64,000 nucleotides of DNA from assembly GCA_045640985.1 (NCBI GenBank), contig JAZUFZ010000001.1:1-64000 (forward strand), read 5' to 3'. The stretch comes from Colimorpha sp045640985 (GTDB lineage: Bacteria > Bacteroidota > Bacteroidia > Bacteroidales > P3). This document shows positions 1 through 6,088 of the stretch, one piece after another; within the stretch, counting starts at the first letter, position 1, and each line of letters starts with the position of its first letter. A model generated the notes under the pieces. The model made no database searches. It was not told the DNA's origin and saw nothing but the letters and a program-made list of their open reading frames with translations. Position numbers and translations under genes: made by a program.

Positions 1-346
1 GGCACTGAATGCGGACAAATGCGGACAAATCGGCACCTGATGTCGGAAAGAGTTCGTAACTTTGCATCCGAAATCAAGACGGGAAAGCCGGCCCCCCGCA
101 CGATTTCGAGCGTTCATCGACATACTGCGTAAAGATTCAAATAAGGGACAAGTTTCAAGTTCCAAGTTCCAAGTTTCAAGTTTGCTCCACTTCGGTCGCA
201 GACCTTAGCTCCACTTCGGTCGCAGACCTTCGGTTCGGGTTCGGCTCCGGATCCAAGGTTCAAGTTCCAAGGTTTCAAGGTTTCAAGGTTCAAACCTCTT
301 AAACTCCTTAAACCTCTTAAACTCCTCAAACCTCACAAACCCCTAT
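1..346 (+). repeat. Composite repeat element, copy 1: short-repeat flank, 123-bp core, 7-mer array
   Basis: Bases 1-27 hold 10-mer repeats (unit aatgcggaca). A core at about 28-150 recurs in reverse complement at about 22657-22780 and differs only by a C-run of 6 here versus 7 there. Bases 150-184 are five heptamers (AAGTTTC, AAGTTCC, AAGTTCC, AAGTTTC, AAGTTTG). Bases 184-231 are two copies of a 24-base unit starting gctccacttcgg. Bases 232-340 are looser 7-8-base units (caaggtt, caaacct, cttaaac). The core has a -7-like motif and a possible stem CGAAATC (69-75) / GATTTCG (102-108). No protein is convincing. The window edge may cut the left flank. Confidence 0.8.
57..64 (+). promoter_or_regulatory. 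Promoter-like -7 motif inside the repeat core
   Basis: TAACTTTG followed by CA matches the Bacteroidota -7 consensus TAnnTTTG. The extended context GTTCGTAaCTTTGCA is almost the same as at the mltD-like gene (5041-5048). No TTTG lies at the expected -33 spacing. Transcription would run rightward through the 7-mer array to the hairpin at 347-384. Confidence 0.4.
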
Positions 347-384
347 CCTGAAAAGAACCTTGGTTCGTTTCAGGTCCGGTTTTT
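347..384 (+). terminator. Rho-independent terminator-like hairpin closing repeat copy 1
   Basis: CCTGAAAAGAACC (347-359) pairs with GGTTCGTTTCAGG (362-374) with one mismatch, and a run of five T follows at 380-384. It lies downstream of the core and 7-mer array, in the orientation expected for a transcript starting near base 69. Confidence 0.55.
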
Positions 385-418
385 CTTGGAAATCCTAATA
401 AACTACTGGGAATGTGCT

Positions 419-494
419 TGGAGCGACAAACGGGGCTCGAACCCGCGACCTGCGGCTTGGGAAGCCGCCGCTCTGCCAACTGAGCTATTGTCGC
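419..494 (-). tRNA. tRNA-Gly (anticodon CCC), CCA encoded
   Basis: On the minus strand a 7-bp acceptor stem GCGACAA/TTGTCGC encloses a D-arm (agctcagttggcagagc), an anticodon stem GCGGC/GCCGC with loop TTCCCAA (anticodon CCC, glycine) and a T-arm containing GGTTCGAGCC. The discriminator base is T, as usual for tRNA-Gly, and CCA is encoded at 421-419. It reads in the same direction as the trmH operon upstream but has no visible promoter of its own. Confidence 0.95.
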
Positions 495-546
495 TTGATT
501 TTATATTTTGTATAACGTCAAAAAATATTTATTATTGTACGAAATA

Positions 547-569
547 TGAAAAAAATTCACTTTTTTTCA
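547..569 (-). terminator. AT-only hairpin between trmH-like gene and tRNA-Gly
   Basis: TGAAAAAAA (547-555) and TTTTTTTCA (561-569) form a 9-bp stem with a 5-base loop just past the trmH stop. It has no GC-rich core, so termination is uncertain. Confidence 0.3.
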
Positions 570-580
570 AATGAGTGGGC

Positions 581-1291
581 TTAAAGTTTGGAAATGAGTG
601 TTTTCATGACATTCTGTCCGTCGTGGATTGTCTGCATTGACCAGTATAATTTGAGCGTGAGCTGCTCTTCTTCGGTCATCTGCCAGTGAATGGAACTGTC
701 GTGACGCATCTTTTCGGTGAGGTAGAAGAGCGATAAGGCGGCGCAGACTGAAATGTTGAAACTTTCAGTGAATCCGTACATGGGTATTTTCACATACGCG
801 TCAGCGTGGGCTATGGCTTCTTGGGTTAGGCCTGTAAGTTCGGTACCGAATACCAGTGCGGTCGGCTGGGAGATGTCCAGGTCGGGGAGCATTGTGTCGT
901 TCTCGTGAGGCAAGGTTGCGACTATGCGGTAACCTTTTTTGTGAAGTTCATCGTAGGTCTGAAGAATGTCGCGGTGCTTGTAGTAATCTACCCATTTGTT
1001 GGAGCCCATGGATATTTCAGCGTTTGGAGAGAATGTGTTCCGGTTTTCGATCACATGTACATCCTGTACGCCGAAGCAGTCGCAGCTGCGCAATACCGCA
1101 CTTGCGTTGTGGGATTGGAAGATGTCTTCCAGCACTACTGCAATATGGCGTGTGCGGTTCAGTACTAACCGGTCGAAAAGATCTCGTCTGTTTTCGCTGA
1201 AAAGTCCGGAGGCCTGTTCGTAAAGCTTCTGTTTCTGTTCAGGGGTAAGACCCTGGAATAAGTTTATGTTGTTTTGGTTGATTTCTGGCAT
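581..1291 (-). CDS. trmH: TrmH-family (SpoU) tRNA 2'-O-ribose methyltransferase
   Basis: 236 residues. The SPOUT/SpoU motifs are present in order: motif 1 NASAVLRSCDCFG (about 62-74) with the conserved Asn and Arg, motif 2 ALVFGTELTGLT (about 143-154), and motif 3 IPMYGFTESFNISVCAAL (about 168-185), which forms the S-adenosylmethionine-binding knot. The family methylates ribose 2'-OH; length and the C-terminal helical tail fit TrmH, which makes Gm18 in tRNA, rather than the longer RlmB type. The start lies 2 bases after the tatD stop, so it is the last gene of the leftward operon, and it precedes a tRNA gene. The substrate is inferred from family resemblance only. Confidence 0.85.
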   Translation of the reverse strand: MPEINQNNINLFQGLTPEQKQKLYEQASGLFSENRRDLFDRLVLNRTRHIAVVLEDIFQSHNASAVLRSCDCFGVQDVHVIENRNTFSPNAEISMGSNKWVDYYKHRDILQTYDELHKKGYRIVATLPHENDTMLPDLDISQPTALVFGTELTGLTQEAIAHADAYVKIPMYGFTESFNISVCAALSLFYLTEKMRHDSSIHWQMTEEEQLTLKLYWSMQTIHDGQNVMKTLISKL

Positions 1292-1293
1292 GT

Positions 1294-1908
1294 CTATTGT
1301 TTTAGAAGTGTTTCCGAAAATTTGTATATGGCTTGTATGGTAACGGGACTGTCGTCTGTTTCAAGTTGAATCAGATGTGTGCAATGATGTGCTGCTGCCC
1401 AGGCTACTGATGAGCGGTATGTTTCCTGGAGCTTTTCCGATGTCAGCAGTCTGGCACCAAAGGAGAGCCCGATGTGATGGCGTAGAAATTCTTCTGCCAG
1501 TTGAGGTGAACCGTTGAATCCATGGCAGTACCATTGCTGGGTAGGATTTAATGTGGTGTGGAGTTGCAGTAGGGTGTCCGCGGTTTTGACGATATGAAGT
1601 ATGAGGGGCTTTTGGATTTGTTCTGATATGAAAATCTGCCGTTTGAGAATTTCCACCTGCCTGCTCAGTTCCGGGCCGCGGAGTTTGTCCAGTCCGGCTT
1701 CACCAATCATGAGGCATTGGGGCTGAGTGGCATATTGCAGCATAAGTGTCTCCCAGTTTTCAGGAGTCTGGTCAATATACCAGGGATGGACTCCGATACT
1801 GAAGTGCGGCGGAAGAATCGGAAGGTTCAGTATTTCGTGAATGGAAAGACTGCGAATGGATTTGACTCCATCCGCAGTCGTGGTTTTATGAGTGTGGAAA
1901 TCCACCAT
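1294..1908 (-). CDS. TatD-family metal-dependent hydrolase (short form)
   Basis: 204 residues, shorter than the usual ~255-260 of TatD, yet the metal-site pattern is complete: DFHTH at the N-terminus, GVHPWY, GEAGLD, LILHIVK, CHGF and ETDDSP. TatD proteins are TIM-barrel hydrolases, some with 3'-5' DNase activity; the substrate here is unknown. The start is 2 bases from the stop of the deiminase gene and the stop is 2 bases before trmH, so the three are translated from one message. Short TatD-like proteins of this kind are common in Bacteroidota. Confidence 0.8.
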   Translation of the reverse strand: MVDFHTHKTTTADGVKSIRSLSIHEILNLPILPPHFSIGVHPWYIDQTPENWETLMLQYATQPQCLMIGEAGLDKLRGPELSRQVEILKRQIFISEQIQKPLILHIVKTADTLLQLHTTLNPTQQWYCHGFNGSPQLAEEFLRHHIGLSFGARLLTSEKLQETYRSSVAWAAAHHCTHLIQLETDDSPVTIQAIYKFSETLLKQ

Positions 1909-1910
1909 TG

Positions 1911-3971
1911 TTATTCGATTACAAGACGGCGGACCACCTGTCCTTCCGGACTGGAGAATACAACGCTGTAAACGCCTTTGGCCAGTCGGTTGGTGTTAAG
2001 GGTATAGATGATGTCTCCTTCCGGTTGGATAGTGCTGTGGTAGATGGTACGGCCAGTGAGATCTACAATGTTGATGTCGATAGGATGACTTTCATTCATC
2101 TCAATCTGGATATGTGCCTGTTCGCTACTGGGGTTAGGGAAGAATTGACCGAAGGCCTCTTCCACAGAAACGGTATTGATAGAAACCGGAACATTCTCAC
2201 CGATGTAGAAGGTGTAATAGCCACCTTGTGCAGCTGTCATAGGTTTGGTGATGGTTTTACCGTTGTTGCTGGTAGCGCTGAGATAGTATTCAAAGGTGTT
2301 GTATGACCCATCAGCGTGGTCTATTCCAGCCATTTCCATGATACCGGACCATTCGTTGGCTGAAGGGTCATTCTGTACCAGATCAACAGTCTCCCATTCA
2401 TTGCCATCAACTCTCCAGTACAGTTTCACGTTGTCGATACCGCTGCGGTTGGTTACGATAGCGCTGATTTCTGCGTTATGTCCAGCCAGCTGGTTCTGCA
2501 TTCCAGTATAGGAGGGATGCAATATGCGTACGGGGTTGTCCGCTGGAATCTGTTTTGTGATGCAGTGGATAGCACCGCCGGAACCGTCAAATTCTTTCAC
2601 GTTGATAGGATAGAGGGTATATCCAGGATAGGCCAGCTTAAGGCTGTCGAATTTTCTGCGGTCCCATTCTTTGGTAGGTTCTCCGTTCTGAACGGTTGAG
2701 AATACCGGCTGGAGAATTACGTTGTTTACAAAGGTGTGGTTGGAATAGGTCCGGGTATAACTGTCATTGTAGGAGGCCTGGCTGGAAAATGCAGTTCCGT
2801 TATCCTTGCAGGGGAATGGAATGAAGTGCTTCTTGTAGTCGTTTCCGAAATAGCTCTGGTAACTGCTCAGCGAGTCAATATTCTTGGATGCGGTAGCATA
2901 ATCGCGCCAGTTGCTGTAGTAGTCGGGAAATTTACTGAATACAAATTCGTTTTCATCCCACATATCGCAGTATAAATCCACATGACCGGTTCCACCGTCA
3001 TACTTGAATGCGGGCAGGATATAACATGCGCGCGGTCCTAAGAGGCTTGCAAGAGAGTCTTTCACCTGAGCCTTTGTAAGACGCTGTTTCGTTTCATAAT
3101 TGATAGTGCTCTCATCTCTGCCGTTCCAGGTGATTTGTCCGACATCGTCCATATTGTTGGAATAGATAGCATCACTTGAAAGAACCATACCGGCGCCATC
3201 CACAACACAGTTGCCACCTTCCCATTCTATTTGCGTCATATAATTTGGAATATTCATCTGCTGCTCAATCAAAGAGGGCAGAGAATCGTCCAGTGCGCGT
3301 CCAGGGTAGTACATAAAATCAAGCATGGCAACACTGTCCTCTGCTCCGAAATAGAAACAGATAGGACCGCAGTCGCGATACCAGAATGAGTTGCCTGGTC
3401 CTACGATGAATTTTACATTCTCGTGGCGGAGGTTCATACGTTCAAGTTTGCGCAATACGATATTTGAGTCTGAGGCCTGCTCAACGTGAACCCAAGCTTC
3501 AGCTCCTCCCAGTTGGATACCATCCATCAGGTAGAAAAACGTATTGCCGAAAGTGCTTGTGGTGTCCATGGTGATTACGTATGGGCCGCTTCCTTGCTGT
3601 CGCCATCCGTTGGAATAGTGGTAGTAGTCAGCGTGTCCCGTTACCAATGGATCTGCATACCAGTATTGGTCGTTCTCATGACCTGGCACAAGATATTCAT
3701 AATAGGGCGTTACCACAATGGCTTGAACTTCTTCCCATTCGCCAGGAAACCACCGGTCTGCGGGAAGTGCGCTGCTGTATTGGTGCTTTGCTGCCATTGC
3801 CGGCTGGGAATTCATAGTCGTAGAAAGTGGTATATTGCTTTCCAGATAACGTTTTGAAATGTCACGTTTGTGGATGAACTCCCTCCACGATTTCTGTAAA
3901 TTCGTAGGCTCTTGAGCAAAAGAACTGCCCATAAAGAGCAGTCCTAATGTGATTATTATCAGTTTTTTCAT
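1911..3971 (-). CDS. Secreted peptidylarginine/agmatine deiminase-family protein with T9SS type A sorting domain
   Basis: 686 residues from the chosen start, where MKKLIIITLG begins a signal peptide ending near SSFAQ; an upstream ATG at 3998 would add nine residues before it. The guanidino-group-modifying catalytic pattern is visible: WYRDCGP (Asp), WEGGN, GGTGHVDLYCD (His and Asp) and GGAIHCITKQ (nucleophilic Cys). This is the fold of bacterial agmatine deiminase and of the Porphyromonas peptidylarginine deiminase, which converts protein arginine to citrulline. A linker domain follows, then a C-terminal domain (about 610-686) with FPNPSSEQ, DLTGR and LAKGVYSV, typical of T9SS type A. Export to the surface is therefore likely and argues for a protein or peptide substrate. 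Whether it acts on peptidyl-arginine or a small guanidine is not decided by sequence. Confidence 0.85.
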   Translation of the reverse strand: MKKLIIITLGLLFMGSSFAQEPTNLQKSWREFIHKRDISKRYLESNIPLSTTMNSQPAMAAKHQYSSALPADRWFPGEWEEVQAIVVTPYYEYLVPGHENDQYWYADPLVTGHADYYHYSNGWRQQGSGPYVITMDTTSTFGNTFFYLMDGIQLGGAEAWVHVEQASDSNIVLRKLERMNLRHENVKFIVGPGNSFWYRDCGPICFYFGAEDSVAMLDFMYYPGRALDDSLPSLIEQQMNIPNYMTQIEWEGGNCVVDGAGMVLSSDAIYSNNMDDVGQITWNGRDESTINYETKQRLTKAQVKDSLASLLGPRACYILPAFKYDGGTGHVDLYCDMWDENEFVFSKFPDYYSNWRDYATASKNIDSLSSYQSYFGNDYKKHFIPFPCKDNGTAFSSQASYNDSYTRTYSNHTFVNNVILQPVFSTVQNGEPTKEWDRRKFDSLKLAYPGYTLYPINVKEFDGSGGAIHCITKQIPADNPVRILHPSYTGMQNQLAGHNAEISAIVTNRSGIDNVKLYWRVDGNEWETVDLVQNDPSANEWSGIMEMAGIDHADGSYNTFEYYLSATSNNGKTITKPMTAAQGGYYTFYIGENVPVSINTVSVEEAFGQFFPNPSSEQAHIQIEMNESHPIDINIVDLTGRTIYHSTIQPEGDIIYTLNTNRLAKGVYSVVFSSPEGQVVRRLVIE

Positions 3972-4001
3972 CGTAATAAATATTGGCTTGTTTTCCAATT
4001 G

Positions 4002-4835
4002 TTAGTGACGAGGTTTAAGACTGAGTATTTCGCGGGCTTCATCGCTGGTGGCGATAGGACGACCCAGAAGTTTTGCCATTCTTACGACTTTATCAACCAG
4101 TTCTCCGTTGCTCTTTGCCAATACACCTTTTTCGAGGTAGAGGTTGTCTTCAAAACCAACGCGAACATTACCGCCCATTACGATAGCAGGAGCGGCCAGA
4201 GTGAAGGCATGACGGCCGATACCGGTTGCGGTCCAGGTGCTGCCAGCAGGAATATTCTTAACCATCCAGCACAGGTTGTCAACGGTTGCGGGAGTGCATC
4301 CGCTTACACCGAGAACGAAGTTGAACTGCATAGGATCACCGGGAACCTGACCTTTGCGAGCCATAGTGAGAATGGTGTCGAGGTGTCCCATTTCAAAGCA
4401 TTCGTATTCCGGTTTGATGCCTTTTTCCATCATACGTTTTCCGAAAGCGCGCATGGTCGGCATAGTGTTGTCGAAGATATCATCGCCGAAGTTGCAGGTA
4501 CCGCAGTCGAGGGTTGCCATCTCAGGAATAGGAGTGGTATTGGTAGAATCCAGACGCTCGTCGGGAGTCATTCCTACTGCACCACCGGTGGAAGGAATCA
4601 GGATAACGTTAGGACATACCTTGAGGATAGCCTCGGTACATTCCTGGAAACGTACATGGCTTTGGGTTGGAGTACCGTCATCTTCACGGACGTGGAGGTG
4701 AATGATGGCTGCGCCCGCATCCACTGCAGACTTGGCTTCGCGTACGATTTCTTCAACGGTGTAAGGTACATTGGGATTCTGCTCTTTGGTAACTTCTGCG
4801 CCGCATATTGCAGCTGTGATTATCAGTTTTTCCAT
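4002..4835 (-). CDS. BKACE family (3-keto-5-aminohexanoate cleavage enzyme-like, Kce)
   Basis: 277 residues from MEKLIITAAICGAE; a start at 4925 would overlap the promoter. The family Zn ligands and catalytic residues line up with Kce: Glu14 (GAEVTK), His46 and His48 (IIHLHVRE), and Arg225/Glu229/Asp230 (RVGFED). Kce condenses 3-keto-5-aminohexanoate with acetyl-CoA in lysine fermentation, but BKACE (DUF849) members act on many beta-keto acids. None of the other lysine-fermentation genes (kamA, kamDE, kdd, kal) is in the window, so the substrate is open. It is first in the leftward operon and followed after 30 bases by the deiminase gene. Confidence 0.88.
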   Translation of the reverse strand: MEKLIITAAICGAEVTKEQNPNVPYTVEEIVREAKSAVDAGAAIIHLHVREDDGTPTQSHVRFQECTEAILKVCPNVILIPSTGGAVGMTPDERLDSTNTTPIPEMATLDCGTCNFGDDIFDNTMPTMRAFGKRMMEKGIKPEYECFEMGHLDTILTMARKGQVPGDPMQFNFVLGVSGCTPATVDNLCWMVKNIPAGSTWTATGIGRHAFTLAAPAIVMGGNVRVGFEDNLYLEKGVLAKSNGELVDKVVRMAKLLGRPIATSDEAREILSLKPRH

Positions 4836-4895
4836 AATATTATATTGATTTATTTTATTTGCTTCATCGGGATATTGCCCCATTGTTTCCGGTTG

Positions 4896-4926
4896 CAAAG
4901 GTACGAAACTTTCTTCAATCGACAAA
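4896..4926 (-). promoter_or_regulatory. Promoter of the BKACE-deiminase-tatD-trmH operon
   Basis: On the minus strand TTTG (4926-4923), exactly 19 bases, then TACCTTTG (4903-4896): a perfect Bacteroidota promoter. The leader to the ATG at 4835 is about 55 bases. Confidence 0.85.
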
Positions 4927-5040
4927 ATTTATTCTCGTTTTTCTTTCCAACACTCACGCTTACACATACTTTCGAGTTCTGCTTTCTTGCCTGTTCATAA
5001 AAAAACATTCTGTTTTTAGCTCTGTGTCAAAAAAAGTTCG

Positions 5041-5048
5041 TATCTTTG
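5041..5048 (+). promoter_or_regulatory. -7 element of the mltD-like gene; transcript nearly leaderless
   Basis: TATCTTTG followed by CACCC and then ATG at 5054. Transcription should begin 4-7 bases past the element, leaving almost no 5' leader. The -33 region is T-rich but has no TTTG at the exact spacing. Confidence 0.7.
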
Positions 5049-5053
5049 CACCC

Positions 5054-6013
5054 ATGAAAAAACTCAGTATTATCGCTATCATCTTGTCCTGCATTGCCAT
5101 TGGGGGACAGGTGTTTGTTTTTGCCACTCAAAAAGAAAATAATGACGCAGTTTATACCAAGGCACTTCAGTCCAGTTACAGAATTTTTGCCCCGGTTCTT
5201 CCCGATACGTTGGATTTCGCTGGTGAAATGGTCCCGATGCAGGCGTATTATGTGCGTGAGTGTCTCGACCGTGAACTTATGGTGAACATGTACTGGCAGA
5301 GTAATATGCTGCTTATCATGAAGCGGGCAGGACGTTATTTCCCCACCATCGAGAAAATCCTTAAAGAGGAAGGAGTTCCTGAAGACTTCAAGTATCTCTG
5401 TGTAATTGAGAGTGGTCTCACCAATGTTACGTCCCCGGCGAAAGCATCTGGATACTGGCAGTTCCTCAAGGCGACGGGACAGTCATACGGTCTTGAAATT
5501 TCGGATGAAATTGATATGCGCTGGGATATTGAAGCCTCCACACATGCGGCGTGCCGCTATCTCAAGTCTGCCCGAGCCCGGTTCGGCAACTGGACTTCTG
5601 CGGCTGCAAGTTATAACTGTGGCGAAAGTGGCCTTCAGAAACGTCTCCAGAAACAGGATGTTACTTCATATTATGATGTGCGGCTCAACAATGAAACTAC
5701 CCGTTATGTGTATCGCATTCTTGCAATGAAACTTATTATGCAGCACCCACAATCGTATGGGTTCTATGTGCGTCAGTGTGATTTGTACCAGCCAATCAAG
5801 ACTACAACGGTATCGCTGTCCGGTCAGAACGTAGATCTATACCAGTGGTGTAAATCACAGGGCATAAGCTATAAGGTGTTGCGGGAGTTGAACCCCTGGC
5901 TTCAAACGGAAACTCTTACTAATAAAACCAATAAGACCTATCAGGTAAAAGTTCCTGTAAAAGGTGCGCTTACCGCCCGCTCTTCCAATACCTCGCTGGT
6001 AGAGCGCTTGTAA
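5054..6013 (+). CDS. Membrane/periplasmic lytic murein transglycosylase (MltD-like)
   Basis: 319 residues. The start is MKKLSIIAIILSCIAIGGQ, a signal peptide or N-terminal anchor; longer readings run back through the promoter. The SLT (lysozyme-like) domain spans about 95-245, with catalytic Glu in VIESGL (about 118), ASGYWQF, and the AAASYNCGESGL motif of family 1 transglycosylases. About 60 residues after it (VSLSGQNVDLYQWCKSQGISYKVLRELNPWL) resemble a degenerate LysM module. The enzyme cleaves the MurNAc-GlcNAc bond of peptidoglycan with 1,6-anhydro formation. uvrA follows after 75 bases without an obvious promoter. Confidence 0.88.
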   Translation: MKKLSIIAIILSCIAIGGQVFVFATQKENNDAVYTKALQSSYRIFAPVLPDTLDFAGEMVPMQAYYVRECLDRELMVNMYWQSNMLLIMKRAGRYFPTIEKILKEEGVPEDFKYLCVIESGLTNVTSPAKASGYWQFLKATGQSYGLEISDEIDMRWDIEASTHAACRYLKSARARFGNWTSAAASYNCGESGLQKRLQKQDVTSYYDVRLNNETTRYVYRILAMKLIMQHPQSYGFYVRQCDLYQPIKTTTVSLSGQNVDLYQWCKSQGISYKVLRELNPWLQTETLTNKTNKTYQVKVPVKGALTARSSNTSLVERL

Positions 6014-6088
6014 GTCCGTGGTATCTCTGATCTGGCGCGTACCGCATTACAACCTTTCATCGTGAATATATAACCTTAAATCTGAATC

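Noticed and set aside
150..340. CRISPR array
   Set aside because: Repeat units are only 7 bases and there are no unique spacers; no cas genes are present in the window.
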